The notes beneath the pieces were generated by a model. That model searched no databases. It was not told the origin of the DNA and saw only the letters and a program-made list of their open reading frames with translations. This document shows, piece after piece, positions 1-11,880 of a stretch of DNA of 64,000 nt (position 1 is its first letter; every line of letters starts with the position of its first letter). The stretch is from Brachycybe producta (Eukaryota; Arthropoda; Diplopoda; Playtdesmida; Andrognathidae), in the NCBI GenBank assembly GCA_036925085.1, contig JAUPFP010000025.1, positions 558,001 through 622,000 of the forward strand, given 5' to 3'. A program made the position numbers and the translations under genes.

Positions 1-157
1 TATTTTAAAATAAACTTTTTATGTCAGTTTGAAAAATGAGCGAACTTTTAAGCAGACAATAATTTTGAACTTTTTTTTGTCTGCAAAAAGTTTATTTTGA
101 AAGATATCAAACATAAAAATACCCTTAAAGTAGTTGAGCTACTCCTCTAGTTTCTAT
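1..157. mobile_element. Family A foldback element, right part, cut by window edge
   Basis: Shows the family A right arm: AAAGTTTATTTTGAAAGATA, then a degraded GAGCTACTCCTCTAGTTTCT end. The left arm's inner part (TTTTTATGTCAGTTTGAAAA) is present at the window start; the outer left arm is outside the window. No coding capacity. Confidence 0.6.
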
Positions 158-363
158 TTAATTTTTTTCCTGAAAGACTAAAGACTATATAATCTAAGAG
201 TTCGAAAATAGAGCTGTTCTTAACTGGAACTCTCTAAACAGGGTTCCAAAACAAACAAAAAAACCTAGTTCTATTGAGTTTGACAAGGTTTTTTTTTTCT
301 ATGTTGGTGGCCCTGTTTTGAGAGTTTTTCGAACTCTGGTTAATTCTTTCGAGAGCAAATTAA

Positions 364-617
364 ATTGAAACTAGAAAGTGTTTTAGAAACTAGAATAGTA
401 AGCTCAATCACTAAAGAACAATTTTCATGTTGATATCTTTCAAAATCAACTTTCTAAAAGAACATTAAAAAATAATGTCTGTTTAAAGTTGGATCCTTAT
501 CAAAGTTCAAACTTACACAAAAAAGCTTATTTAAAAAAAAAAATAACTTTGAAAATTAAACTTAATATACCCTTCTAGTTTTTAAAACAAATACAAGTTT
601 CTCTTCATTTTGCACAG
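364..617. mobile_element. Family A foldback element
   Basis: Left arm reads GTTTTAGAAACTAGAATAG, AGCTCAATCACT and TGTTGATATCTTTCAAAAT. The right arm repeats these inverted and ends CCCTTCTAGTTTTTAAAAC. Non-coding MITE-like element. Confidence 0.65.
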
Positions 618-674
618 AAAAATAAACCCATAAAATAATCAAAATTTAAGAGGTGTTTTCACTTTAAAACCACC

Positions 675-945
675 TTAATTAGGGAAGTGTTTTAGAAACT
701 AGATGGGTAGCTCAATCACCGAAGGATAATTTTAATGTTGATATCGTTCAAAATAAACTTTTTTTAGAGACAATATTTTAAAAAAATATCATCTGTTTAA
801 AGTTGGATCATTTTCAAAGTTCAAACTCACATAAAAAGCTTATTTTAAAAGATATCCATCTAAATTTAAATAACATTTAAGTGAAATTGAATCTACCCTT
901 CTAGTTTTTAAAACAAATTCAAGTTTCTTTTCATTTTTTTGCACA
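675..945. mobile_element. Family A foldback element
   Basis: Left arm GTTTTAGAAACTAGATGGGT with TAGCTCAATCA; right arm AAGCTTATTTTAAAAGATAT and ACCCTTCTAGTTTTTAAAAC. Similar in length and layout to the copy just before it, so two insertions sit side by side. Confidence 0.65.
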
Positions 946-1423
946 GGAAAAACAGAAACATACTTGAAAACTACCACCTTAAGTAAGCCTACAAAGTTTC
1001 CATCTTGAATTTGGGCCTTTAATATTACTATTACAAAAAAATACTCTGTGCAAGCAGCCGGTTGGCCTGTGGCAGAGGGATCTTAAGATGCAAGTGCAAT
1101 TGCTCAAAAGCAACTTGCAAACTCCAAAAAAAAAAAAGGTATGAGGTCTTCATACTTGATTCTATGGTTGAGAATTATCTTTTTTGTGTGAAATTGACCT
1201 TTTCATGTCTTGTTGTGGAGATTAAAAAGATGAATCCTCAACACAATAAGAATGAGAAGAAGAAGAAAAATCCAATTAAAACAGAATTTCAAGTTCTGTA
1301 TTTAAAGATTTTTATGTGTTGGAAAAAAATAAAGACATTTTAAGTGTTGAAGATAAAATATTAAAAAAAAAAATGGTTGATGTCATTTATGATAATATAT
1401 TTTATTATTAATGTATATGTTAT
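946..1423. other. AT-rich spacer, no gene seen
   Basis: Low-complexity A- and T-rich sequence. A 93-codon open frame at 1062-1343 is lysine-rich, comes from A-runs, and resembles no protein I know. Confidence 0.5.
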
Positions 1424-1617
1424 TGTCAATCTGCGGAAATCAGTCAATCTTTATATTGCCTAGGTAATCTGCAAAAAAAACAACCAACCTGCTGCTAGTT
1501 AATCTGCAAAATTCAATACATTTTAGTTGTGTTGAATTTTGCAGATTCACTAGCAAAACAGGCTGGTTGTTTTGCAGATTGCCAATATGCAGATTGACTG
1601 ATTTCCGTAAATTGACA
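1424..1617. mobile_element. Family E foldback element
   Basis: Starts TGTCAATCTGCGGAAATCAG and ends with the inverted version ATTTCCGTAAATTGACA. Inside, ACAACCAACCTGCTGCTAGT and its inverse flank a short loop around AATACATTTTAG. Inserted in TA-rich DNA. Three more copies or fragments occur at 9031, 10702 and 11254. Confidence 0.7.
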
Positions 1618-1868
1618 GAAACACATTTATATATATACGGAACTTGTTTTGTTTTTTTTTTTGGTCGACAATTTTTATCTTCTTGATTGACCGGTTAACA
1701 GATTTAAAAATCTATTATTCTAACTTATTAAAATGAAATTTATTATTGAGGATGTTCTATTTCTTCTCCATGAGAACATGGCCCACAATAAAAAAAAATT
1801 TTCATATGGGAAGAAGAGCTAGGAGAAAACGCCTCAAACCGAAATTTAATAAATAAAACTCATCATTA

Positions 1869-2024
1869 AGGCTCGGATTTTTATGCAATATTAAATGCAA
1901 ATATTTCTAAATTTGTGTCCCAAGTGCCAATTGTGAAGTAATCATCATCATCATCATTAGAGCAACTTGCAATTATGATTTTTTTCTTTTTTAATAAAAA
2001 AAAGGCTGGTTAGAGGCTAGAAAT
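1869..2024. mobile_element. Family D element, left half
   Basis: Begins GGCTCGGATTTTTATGCAAT, carries the (ATC)n tract and reaches the central GGTTAGAGGCTAG, where it stops. The right half is missing; the sequence runs directly into a family C end. Confidence 0.6.
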
Positions 2025-2025
2025 C

Positions 2026-2105
2026 CTTAACTGGATTTCGTATAATTCACCTAAACACATTTAATTTGAATTCATTTAACTCATATGTGTACAAGGAAGG
2101 TATTA
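2026..2105. mobile_element. Family C element, terminal fragment
   Basis: Contains CCTTAACTGGATTTCGTATA, AACACATTTAATTTGAATTC and the end TGTGTACAAGGAAGGTATTA, the same outer 80 bp as the complete copies at 20254 and 45410. Confidence 0.6.
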
Positions 2106-2867
2106 GATATTCTTCTTCTTTAAAACTTGTATATAAAAACGTTTATTTTGAAAGATATCATCATCACGAAAAAAGAACTTCCAATCCCCCTTTTTGTACT
2201 TTTTTAAATTTTCAATTTAATTCCATGACACGTATTAACCAAGGTATTAATTCTATAATTAATTTTTTGAGTAATAAAGAAGACATTCTATGATTCTTAA
2301 TTGAAGAGAGAATAGAGGAGGGGAGGGTAGGGGGGGGGGTCATTGCCACTGAGAGATGCTACTTTAAAGTTTAAACTTTATTTCACCCACCCTTACCTCA
2401 CCTTCACCCCTCCCCCCACCCTTATCCCTATCCTCCTTCTCTTTATCTTTCACCTTCAAAAAAATGCAGCTGCTTTTTTTTTTTTATAATATAAACACCT
2501 TTGGGTTCTATTAACAGAGAAGATGAGTTGAATAATCAATGTGTATAAAAAGAGAGAGACTGGTGACTACCTTAGGTAGAAAAAAAGTTAAGATGGAAGG
2601 AGCCACCATCACATAGGGATAAGAAAATAACACCCTGAATAGAGAAAGAGGGGGGGGGGGACATTATCATCATGCAGCTGTTATTGTCCTGTCAGCCTTG
2701 AGGAAAAGAGGGGGGAGAGAAGGGAGGGGTCCCTCCTAGGGTAAGGAAAACCTCGGAGATGCAGAAAAACCTCGCCTTGTTTTGACCTCAAGGAATAAAA
2801 ACTCTTCTCAGAGATTTACCCTCACAATTTTATGAGCAAAAAGTGATTGAAAGGAGTGGTTTTAATC
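2106..2867. other. Spacer with purine-rich and G-run low complexity
   Basis: A family A fragment (AACGTTTATTTTGAAAGATA) lies near 2137-2160. From about 2300 the sequence is GA- and C-rich with runs of 9-11 G. No gene recognised. Confidence 0.5.
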
Positions 2868-3073
2868 ACAGGCAGTTAGAAATCGGGACGAACTTCAGTT
2901 GGCTCCGCCCTTGTTATGACGACCGGCAACTTCTAAATTGGTTTGTTATGTGGTTCGACGTTGAAAAGGGCGGAGCATGTGACGTCAGACTACATAACCA
3001 ACCAATTAGAAGTTGCGTTCGTCATAAAAAGGGCGGAAACAATTGAAGTTCTACCCGATTTCTAACTGCCTGT
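2868..3073. mobile_element. Family B foldback element (hAT-like MITE)
   Basis: Begins ACAGGCAGTTAGAAATCGGG and ends with the inverse CCCGATTTCTAACTGCCTGT; arms contain GGCTCCGCCC and GGGCGGA. Internal GTTCGACGTTGAAAAGGGCG and ATGTGACGTCAGACTACATA are family hallmarks. Similar flanks (TTTTAATC and TTTTATAATC) suggest a decayed target duplication. A 67-codon frame inside it is not a gene. Confidence 0.8.
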
Positions 3074-3594
3074 GTTTTATAATCATTATAAAGACAAATG
3101 GAGAGCCATTTTAGACCTAATTCTTGATTGGTTTAAAATGAAGGAGAGGTGTATAAATATCTTCTTAATTAAAAACTAGAAACAATGGTCTTATGCGCCT
3201 ACCCCTCAACTACATAATTCCACAGCTCCATCAATGATTAATAACAATGTGGAGGGTGAATTTCTTAAGAAAAAATATCTTAGGAGAAGTGCAAATGGGG
3301 GCAACTTCCCTCAAGAATGTTGTCATCAAGGTTTCTTCTTCTTCCCCACACCAACACAATTTTTATTTCTTGAAGGTTTTTGGAGAAAACGTCTGTTTCG
3401 TATCAGGTTGCATATAGATGGCATAAGAAGGCCCTAATGCCTGATGATGGGCCTCTGGCAGCGTGTTGCACGTGCACAAACAACATCATAAACACACCTT
3501 TTGTCTAAGTTTAAGGACCTAGGATTATCTTATGACTCCATTAGAGGCTTCACTTGTTTTACAACAACCTCCTTTTACAAACAACTTTGAAAGT
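3074..3594. other. Spacer, no gene recognised
   Basis: Unremarkable sequence. A 67-codon frame at 3234-3437 has no start context, splice logic or motif that I can support. CACGTG is present at about 3468. Confidence 0.4.
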
Positions 3595-4330
3595 TATGTT
3601 AGTAACTAGAAGAGTAAAATGGAAAGTTTTCATTTTATATGATATCTTTCAAAATCAACTATGTTGAGCCATGTTTGGACAATTGATAAAAGTTTAATAA
3701 ACCTCTCAAAACTTGAATACTTTCGTCATTTTTTTTTTTCAAACTTGGATTAAAATTATTTTTTTTAAAGAAATTTCAACATGGAAAATTCCTCTTTTAA
3801 GTTCTAAAACCTTTTTGGATTTTGTTTACTCTTCTAGTTTCTAACAGAATTCTTAAAAGTTCTTTCTGAAAAAGTCTTACTAAGCAACTAAGTTCTTTTT
3901 TATAAGAAATCCGTGACCATTAACACTTCAAAACATGTTAGCAACTAGGAGATTAAGTTACATTTTTTAATCTTTCAAAATGAACTTTTTAGCCATTTAC
4001 TAAGTTTGTGACAACGGAATTTCAAACAAACTTAAAACTTCACAATTTTCCAACTTGGATTAGTTATTTTTTTAAAAAAAAAATTGGACATGAAAATCCT
4101 TCTTTAAGTTCTGAAACCTGTTTGGTTTTTTTTTACTCTTCTAGTTTCTAACAGAATTCTGAAAAAGTTGTTTCTCAAAAGCTTGAGAAACGATAAAATT
4201 TTTTTTTAAAACCAAAATGGTAACCATTAGTTCTTAAAAGGTCAATTAAGTTTCTCTTATATGGAGTTGTGTTTACTCTTCTAGTTTCTAATAGAATTCT
4301 TAAAAAAAGTTGTTTCTCAATCAAAAGCTT
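3595..4330. mobile_element. Cluster of degraded family A elements
   Basis: Repeated ends GTTAGTAACTAGAAGAGTAA (about 3600) and GTTAGCAACTAGGAG (about 3938) face inverted ends TTTACTCTTCTAGTTTCTAA at about 3828, 4134 and 4270. At least two older, diverged foldbacks plus an extra right end. Confidence 0.5.
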
Positions 4331-6055
4331 GGGAAATGATTTTCAATCAAAACTGGTAACCATTATAGTCCTTAAAGGGTCAATCAAGTCCTTCCTATGG
4401 TCCGCGGCCCACCTTTATAAACTAGAAACCTGCAACTCAATTTAGGAAAATGAAACTTTGTAACTTGTTTCACCAACCTTCACTTACAAAGATGGCGGCC
4501 ATTTTTATAAAAAAAAATATATGGCTAGACCTTTTTTATATTTTTCTATAAAATCCTTCAACTTTCATATTAAATTTGCATATTGTTAATAAAAAAAAAC
4601 CTCTTCTATTACTACATCCTCCCCTTTGACCCCCTAAGATAACTGGTTTTATGCGTTCATATCCTTCAAAATAAACGATGGGAAAGTTGCAACCTCCGAC
4701 CACCGACTCTTGAGTTTTTAACTGAGAAGTTTTTCCCTTTTTATCCTCAAAAACAGATTTTTTTATATAAAAATTGTGTCCTTTTCTTTTTTCAATTTTT
4801 TCTTTTGTCCTCACAAAAAATGTACTCAATTTTTACTTTTTTTTTTTTACAAAGAAAAAAGTAATTGTTAAAAATCAAGTTTTTGCCACATTCCAGTATT
4901 TAATATTTTCCCTTTTTGTGTGTGTGTGTGTCCAACACACTTAACCAAAATACCCGTACTTTTCAAACTGAAAATATTTCTACCCTCTCTCCCTTTCATC
5001 CAAAAAAAAAAAAAATTCCCTGTAAAACTTTTACAAATTCCATCTGCTTATTGGGTCCTTTTTCCTTATTTTGCAATCCCCCCTCCAAAAAAACCCTCAA
5101 CAGACAGAGTCCCTCTCTCTTCTGTTCTCACTTTGCAGACATAAGCAGGAGGAGGAGGAGGGGGGACAAGGAATTGGAGGCTATTTATCAATCCCTCCTC
5201 CTCCTCCTCCACCCCTCTTCTAAGGACCTTTGCACCGCTCTCTCTTAAGTCTTGAAAAATTTTGGAAATCTGGAGAAGTTTTTACTGGTCTCTCTCTCTT
5301 CTTGTAGCAGCAGCACCCTAACGAGAATTTTTAGGACCTGAACCTTTTTTGAAAAAGGGGTCACACATTTTATACGGAAAAGAAGGACACTGGGTTTGAA
5401 AAACACCGGTTTTTCTTGTTCCGTTTTTACAAGTTTTCGAGAAAGAGCAGCTGGGGGGGTTTTGGTTGCAACAAGTCCGGCATTGAGGAGGAGGAGGAGG
5501 AGGAGGATGATGATGAGAATGGCCATCCAAAGGGAGAAAAAAAAGAGAACATTCCAATGAGCTATTCAATATTTTTGAGGGTCTTTTCTTGCAACATGTG
5601 TGCAACAGACTAGAAGTTTACAAGAGAAGAAAAAAAAATGACAACAACTTGCGAACACCTGCCTATTTTTCTTTTAAAAGGACACACAACCACTTTCTTA
5701 GTTGTTGTTACTTTTTAAAGAAGGAAGTTAAAAATAAGAGCGAAAATTAGTAATTTTTTTGAACGTTATAATTACAACACTAAGGGCTGCGCTGTTTCAC
5801 ACGAAACCACACTTTTCGGAGGTCGAATTTGATTGCAAAAAAATGGTAGTCCGGTTTGTCGTCGAAACAGACCACGAAGTGGTTCTACTGTTGTTGAATG
5901 TGAACTTGCAAAAAAAAAAAGGTAACTCGGGTTGGTTGGATTTGGGCGACAACCTGACTACATTTTGCAGTTGAAGTGACCACCAAAAGTGGTTCGTGAT
6001 GAAAAGGATCTAAGTCACAATTTGTCACAATGAATTGTTGTCTGGGTTTATTTTT
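4331..6055. other. Low-complexity spacer with microsatellites
   Basis: Contains (TG)n near 4917, CCTCCT/GGAGGA tracts near 5148-5215, CT-rich stretches and a (GAG)n(GAT)n tract at 5486-5516. Short open frames here encode Glu/Asp, Ser or Pro homopolymers and are by-products of the repeats. The stretch 5770-6000 has more balanced composition but shows no recognisable protein. Confidence 0.5.
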
Positions 6056-6690
6056 CTATCTTGAGAGTTTGAATTTTGTCTTGAGAGCTATTGTTAGTCA
6101 AGTTTTCTAGTAGTTTAACTCTTGAGAGTTGATATCTTTACTATCTGAGAGAGTCCTAAGTGTCTTGAAAACTAGAACTGAGATTTTCCGGTAGTAGTAG
6201 TACCTTGAGAGCTGCTGGTAAACCTTTACTTTCTGAGAATCCTGACTCCTAAGGTGTGTAGAAAGTTATAACTCAAGATTTTCTTGTAGTAAAATACCTT
6301 GAGAGATGTAGAGATTTTACTCTTTGAGAGTCCTAAGTGCCTTAAAAGCTAATATTGAGATTTCCTGACAGTAATGTCTTGAGAGTTATTGTTGGTGAGC
6401 TTTATTTTCTGAGAGTTTGAAATGTCTTTTGACTGAATTTTTCTATCTTGAGAATCGTAAATCTGCCTTGAGAGTTAGTTATATTACGCAAAAGTTTACT
6501 GGTAGTAATAGTAACTGGACTTTTTTTGTCCCTCTGCCACAGACCTTACTTGGCTGCTTGCAGAATAAGTTTGTCAAATTGTTGTTGATGTTATTATCTG
6601 AGAGTCCTAATATGTCTTGAAAGGTGGTTATTTACTCAAGTTTTCTAGTTATTATCTTGTTGCTGAATTTTTCTGAGAGTAAATATATAT
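6056..6690. repeat. Degenerate tandem repeat
   Basis: Words CTTGAGAG, CTGAGAGTCCTAAGTG, GAGATTTTCC and GGTAGTAGTA recur roughly every 100-140 bp along about 630 bp with heavy divergence. Looks like an old minisatellite; non-coding. Confidence 0.55.
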
Positions 6691-6950
6691 CCTGATAGTA
6701 CAAATTTCACTCACAAGCAATGAATAATTTTAAAAAGATAATTAATAAAGAGACCCCCCAACGACTGTTATTAATGAAGATGATAATGTTTCATATAGAT
6801 TCACATAAATTTGTATTAACTACATATTAAAAAAAAGCAAATTTGATATTTTGAGTAATAAAAACTTTTAAGAAATTTCATTACAATAAAAATAAGAAAA
6901 ACTCCCACGGGTTCTTTTCATAACTTTTAGTTTTTTTTTTTTTTCTATTG

Positions 6951-7042
6951 TGCCTTGTTTCCACTGGGTAGAAAATTTCAACTTTTTCACCAGTTGAATT
7001 GTCAAAAAGTTGAAATTATCGACCCAGTGGGGAAACAAGGCA
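6951..7042. mobile_element. Short hairpin element (family H)
   Basis: TGCCTTGTTTCCACTGGGT at the left pairs with ACCCAGTGGGGAAACAAGGCA at the right, and AATTTCAACTTTTT pairs with AAAAAGTTGAAATT inside, leaving a small loop. A near-complete hairpin of 92 bp. The outer word GCCTTGTTT recurs at 25929. Confidence 0.7.
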
Positions 7043-8160
7043 TTAAGTTCCAAATTCAAAAAGTAAACTTAGCACTTGAACTCTCTTATAACAGCGGTTC
7101 CAACTTAAGCTCCTATCAGACTAGCAACTTTTAATGCAACTTGTGATGTGACTTGCAACTAGAACTTTGTAATAAACTTGTATATCACACATGAAACTAG
7201 TTTTACAACCTAGTTTCATTATAAGTTTTCAAAACTTCCTTTGTGTTCACATTGTGGAAGCCATTATGATCAGCTAACAGGAAGTTCACAAAACAGAAAT
7301 TCCTTCAAAGTTTTGATGTCATTTCCGGCATACAGCCACATTTGGTTGTTTGTTCAGAAAATGTCAGAATAAGTCTCTCAGAAGTTGAACATGTGCAACT
7401 ACAGAATGAGACTTGAGTCTCTCCACACTAGTTGAAAATAAAAGTTTTATTAAGTTGCATGTCAACTTGCATTTAAAGTTTCATCAAGTTGCATGTCATA
7501 TTGCATCAAAGTTTCATCAAAAGTTGCTATTGTGCTGTAGGGATTTTAGAAAAAAATTCTATTCTAGTACTCAATAAAAACAGAAGTATTTCTATGTTTT
7601 GAAGTTTTAATTAAACCCTGTATTAGAGAGTTCAGGTTGAAAGTTCAAATACCAAGTGTTTCCTTTCTTGAATTTCGGCCAATGTGTTGTGTTTATTGTG
7701 TATTGGATAGGCCTATAAAATGCACATATGGTCCTTAAAAATGGACAAAACGGCCTTCAGAACGTCCCCCAAGGAGCAGGTGGTGTTTTTTTTTAATACA
7801 AAAAAAAAACCTGTAACAGGAGGACATCCAGGTGATATCAAACACATAGCGAGAGAGACTCCCGGTAAATGAACTTATCTTTTAAACTTCACTATGCAAT
7901 CGTATATAATACAACACAATAGAGAAAAACAAATTTTTTGATAAACAGTTTTATCATTGGATTTTTTTTTAAAAAAACTGATAAAACAGATATTAAAAAT
8001 GACATTTTTTCTAGAATGAATGACTCAACATTTATTCTTAGAACAAATAGCAGTTTTCTTTTCAAGAAAATTCTTAAAAACGTTGCTTAAAAGATGGCTT
8101 TTTAAAGTGTGAACAGGGCCTCCCTTTAGTTATATTTTGTCTTTCTAGTAAGAAAATTAA
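7043..8160. other. Spacer, no gene recognised
   Basis: 7100-7540 repeats words such as AGTTGCATGTCA, AACTTGCA and CATCAA, suggesting an old degraded repeat. 7640-7860 is unique sequence without a convincing frame. The rest is AT-rich. Confidence 0.4.
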
Positions 8161-8164
8161 CTGA

Positions 8165-8632
8165 AACTCGAATCTGTTTTAGAAACTAGAAGAGTAGCTC
8201 AATCACTTAGCGATATTTTCATGTTGTTATCTTTCAAAGTTAACTTTTAATGTAAGTTTTACCCATAAAAAAGTTCATTTTGAAAGATATCAACATCAAA
8301 AATATCAATAAGTGATTCAGCTACCCATTCTAGTTTTTAATACACTTTTTTCTGTTACACTTCTGAACCCGAGTTCAATAATTAGCTTTTCATAAGGAGA
8401 AACTTGAAAGTGGTTTAGAAACTAGAAGGGTAGCTCAATCACTTCATGTTGATATCTTTTAAAATAAACTTTTTATGTCAAGTTTGAAAACGACTCAACT
8501 TTATAAGCAGACGATATTTATTTATTTTTTTGTAATTTTTGTCTAGAAAAAAAGTTTATTTTGAAAGATATCAACCATGAAAATATATGCCACTAACAAG
8601 TGATTCAGCTATTATTCTAGTTTCTAACATAG
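8165..8632. mobile_element. Two adjacent family A foldback elements
   Basis: Copy one spans about 8165-8345 and copy two about 8405-8632. Each shows GTTTTAGAAACTAGAAG, TAGCTCAATCACT, the inner AAAATAAACTTTTTATG and the inverted right arm ending at TTCTAGTTT. Confidence 0.7.
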
Positions 8633-9030
8633 GGCCTACATGTTAGGGTTTAGCATAGTTTTGCCCACTTAAGTGGTTTGAAACCACTGTTTTAGACATG
8701 ATTTAAAAACTGCCCCGAGATTTATTAGTTTTAATCCATTACATAAGTGCCCAGTACTGTCCATTTGATGTGTTTTGCATTGACAAACAGCAAGCATATT
8801 TTAGAATTTGTACTACGAGTTGCGTGTCGTTATGTTTATAAGTCGAATTTCAAACAAACGACATAGCGAGACTCGTAGCGTCAAGAGTAGACTTAATGTA
8901 CACAGCATAATAAATAAAACGACAATGAGGCCACTTTGATGGCTCACATTGTCGTAGGGGCTGTGAAGGAACGAGCACGTCTCTGAGCCTCAGACACCCT
9001 TTATCCCAGATTTAGAAGTGTCGATGTTAA
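8633..9030. other. Unique spacer with an imperfect hairpin
   Basis: CTACGAGTTGCGTGTCGTTA (about 8813) pairs imperfectly with AACGACATAGCGAGACTCGTAG (ending about 8878), and GACAATGAGGCCA pairs with TGGCTCACATTGTC near 8920-8955. Possibly a solo foldback element; no gene. Confidence 0.4.
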
Positions 9031-9175
9031 TGTCAATCTGCGGACTCAGGCAATCTGAAAAACAACCAACCAGGCTAGTGAATCTGCAAAATTCAATACA
9101 TTTTAGGTGTTGAATTTTGCAGATTCACTAGCAGCAGGTTGGTTGTTTTGCAAATTGCTTAGGCAATCTGCAATC
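9031..9175. mobile_element. Family E foldback element
   Basis: TGTCAATCTGCGGACTCAGG at the left, AACAACCAACCAGGCTAGTG and its inverse around the AATACATTTTAG loop, and AATTGCTTAGGCAATCTGCA at the right. Shorter than the copy at 1424. Confidence 0.65.
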
Positions 9176-9202
9176 GGGTTTTTCTTACTTTTTTCCACTT
9201 TT

Positions 9203-9309
9203 TTTTATTGGGAGTTCGGATTATTTAAACTTTTGATTATCGGAACTATTGCATGTCCGACATTAGTTCCGAACTTCCGATAAGATAATCGACGTTTAGC
9301 CCAATAAAA
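9203..9309. mobile_element. Small palindromic element with GATTATCGGAAC core
   Basis: Outer TTTTATTGGG (9203) and CCCAATAAAA (ending 9309) are perfect inverses. Inside, GATTATCGGAACTA is mirrored by TTAGTTCCGAACTTCCGATA. The core matches the sequence at 29750 between the innexins, so both probably derive from one pogo/Tigger-like family. Confidence 0.5.
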
Positions 9310-9895
9310 CCCATTTTAAACACGGTTTAAACCAATCGTGTTTTGTGTTTTACTTGAGAAACTCAGGTTTTTTTACCAAATTTTTACATAAATAAATGAA
9401 AAATACAGAATTCTAGTTGGTTTTTCTTTTGAGAGATTATATTTACAATAGAAGTAAATTTACAATTCGAATAATTGTAAGCAAAAACGCGCCTTAAAAT
9501 TTCATAAAAAAAAACCTTTGTTGTTTTTAAAATAATGTAGAAGTTTCTTTTTTTTTTGTTTGTCTTATCTAAGATGACACTTCCGGTCTTATCTTATAAT
9601 AGTTATTTTACAATTGAACCAAACATAAAAGATGACTTTCGATGATCATTTTATTATGACTGTTTTTAATACAGTTTTTATGACTTTTTTTATTAAAGTT
9701 ATGATGAAGAATTTTTCAAATTGTAAAATTTATATTAATGAGATTTGCGTGTCTTTTATTATTATTATTATTAAGAAAATAAGAGTTAATATCGCCATTT
9801 ATTTGACAAATTTGTTAATTAATCTTAATTATAGTAATAGAACATGAAACAGAAATGTCATTAAATGAGTTGAGAATTATAATCGCATCAGAAAT
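9310..9895. other. AT-rich spacer, no gene seen
   Basis: The 71-codon frame at 9632-9847 is Ile/Phe/Asn-rich from the AT-rich composition and carries no motif. Confidence 0.45.
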
Positions 9896-9896
9896 T

Positions 9897-10275
9897 CGAA
9901 ATATGGTTAGAAACTAGAAGAGTAAAAGAAGAATCATGTAAAAAAAAAGTAATTTCATGATTAAATTTCACGGTTTTTTTTTTACAATCTTTATGATGAG
10001 ACTATATTTCATTTTGAAACTGCAATAAAACGTTTATTTTAAAAGATATCATCATGACGTTACTTAGTCATTAAATAAATTTAAGTAATTTTCAATATAA
10101 ACATCTTATGTCATTTTTTTTTTAAAAAAAAAGATAAAATTTCTCGTATTTTTCAAAAGTTTACAAAGAAAAAAATAGAATATTTTTAAACTTTAATAAA
10201 ACCGTAAATTTTGAAAGATAACCAATAATGAAATTTCCCATTATGATTTCCTTTTACTCTTCTAGTTTTATCAGA
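9897..10275. mobile_element. Degraded family A element, enlarged
   Basis: Left end GGTTAGAAACTAGAAGAGTA and right end TTTACTCTTCTAGTTTTA, with AACGTTTATTTTAAAAGATA and AAACCGTAAATTTTGAAAGA inside. The two copies of the central word suggest an element nested in another. Confidence 0.5.
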
Positions 10276-10701
10276 TTTTGAGAATTCTTTTTTTTTTTAA
10301 AAATCATATCCTGATAAAAACAAAAATTGTGAATTTTTACTGCCCGATATGATAAAAACTTATGACATATCCCACAATTCTCTTTTATAAGTATCCATTT
10401 ATTAAATCCAAATTAAATGGATTTATTCCTCTGAAAACGATTATCATCAATTATTAAAGGATCTCTTTCAATTGTAATAGGATCCCGGTATAATAATTGG
10501 GTTCTTCCCGTGTTCTCTCTATAGTCAGCCACCCACACCGATTAAGTTCTTACTCCAATAGTCAGTCATATGTGGTTCTCACTTGGGTAACCGACCGAGC
10601 ACGGTAGAGACAAAATGCCACCCTTATCCCATCTCCCCCATAGTTTTCAGTCTTCTTCCCACTCCCCCCCCCCCACCACGTCTTTTCAATATATATGTTA
10701 C
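10276..10701. other. Unique spacer, no gene seen
   Basis: 10480-10640 has more balanced base composition than its surroundings, but every frame is interrupted by stops within about 20 codons. A C-run precedes the next element. Confidence 0.4.
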
Positions 10702-10867
10702 TGTCAATCTGCGGAATCAGTCATTCTGTAGATTGAACAAGGAAATCTGAAAAACAACCAACCTACTAGTGAATCTGCAAAATTCAATATCTAAAATGTA
10801 TTGAATTTTACAGCTTCACTATCAGTTTTTGGTGGTTTTGCAAATTGCCTGATTCCGTAGATTGACT
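10702..10867. mobile_element. Family E foldback element
   Basis: TGTCAATCTGCGGAATCAG at the left and TGATTCCGTAGATTGAC at the right, with AACAACCAACCTACTAGTG inside. Flanked on both sides by TA-rich DNA, fitting insertion at TA. Confidence 0.7.
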
Positions 10868-10868
10868 A

Positions 10869-10870
10869 AC

Positions 10871-10918
<48 letters not shown>
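10869..10918. repeat. (AT)n microsatellite
   Basis: About 23 uninterrupted AT units directly next to the right end of the family E element, so the element probably landed in this tract. Confidence 0.85.
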
Positions 10919-10920
<2 letters not shown>

Positions 10921-11654
10921 TATATGTATTAGAAAATACAGCTATCAAGAGAAAGCAGCTAGATTCGATCAGTTAAAGTTTGAAGCTTAAAAGTTTGAAC
11001 CCAATTTATTTTTTCGATAATGGCTGACAATAAAATACAGGGTGTCCTCATAAGTCAGGAGCATCATAGAAGTAGAACCTGGCTTAACTATCTGAATAGC
11101 TGCTTTTTCTACTGCATATACAAGTAGCAGCAACAAGTAAAACTTGTTGAACACAACAATTACAATTAAAAAGTTCTCACGAAAATCAATCAACCAATAA
11201 CTCAAAGAACATTCATTCAAAGAGGATTATCTATAGGTTTACTGTATACTTATGTAATGGTCAAAGTGGAAAATGAGTCAATCTGCAAAATCACTAAGTC
11301 ATATTTGCGAAACGACACCAATTAAGATATTAAACCTCTCTACATTGACTATAGTGGTAATTTCTAGAATGTCTAAATAATAACACCATAGGTATTTTGC
11401 ACATTGACTACAATTTAAGTAAATTTAGAAATTTGAATAGTTATTTTTTTTTTGCAGAATGACTGATTTTTTTTTAATTTTGACGGCAACTTGTATATAA
11501 TTTTTTTTAAAAAAAAAACTTTGTAAACAAAACTGAAGTAACAAGTGGCACTTCTAGTCAAGTGTTTGTCTTTTGGACTTGAAAGTTGATTCGATTGAAG
11601 ATTATGAACGATTTTTAAAATATAAAAACCTTCCTTGTGTCAATTAACAAGAAA
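10919..11654. other. Spacer with a family E fragment
   Basis: AGTCAATCTGCAAAATCAC and later words at about 11270-11485 resemble family E arms but are badly decayed. The 77-codon frame on - at 10987-11220 has no supporting motif. Confidence 0.4.
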
Positions 11655-11880
11655 CTAGAAGTGTTTTTTTAGAAACTAGAATAGTAAAAAAAAAGGAGGA
11701 CATATTATGCTACAAAATAAATTTCATCCAACTTATCTTTCAAGGTAAACCATTTTATGCAAGTTTACCTGTTCGTTAGAAACTAGATTAGCCAAAAAAA
11801 ATACTTTCATATAAAATATTTTCATTCTTAGTTTATCTTTCAAAATAAAACATTTTATGCCATAATGCCAGTTAACGGCT
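11655..11880. mobile_element. Degraded family A element
   Basis: GAAACTAGAAGTGTTTTTTTAG, then TAGAAACTAGAATAG; inner words TTATCTTTCAAGGTAAACCA and TTATCTTTCAAAATAAAACA occur twice, suggesting two overlapping left ends. Confidence 0.45.

Noticed and set aside
5245..5613. Overlapping frames rich in Glu/Asp or Pro/His
   Set aside because: They arise from the (GAG)n(GAT)n microsatellite; no conserved sequence on either side.
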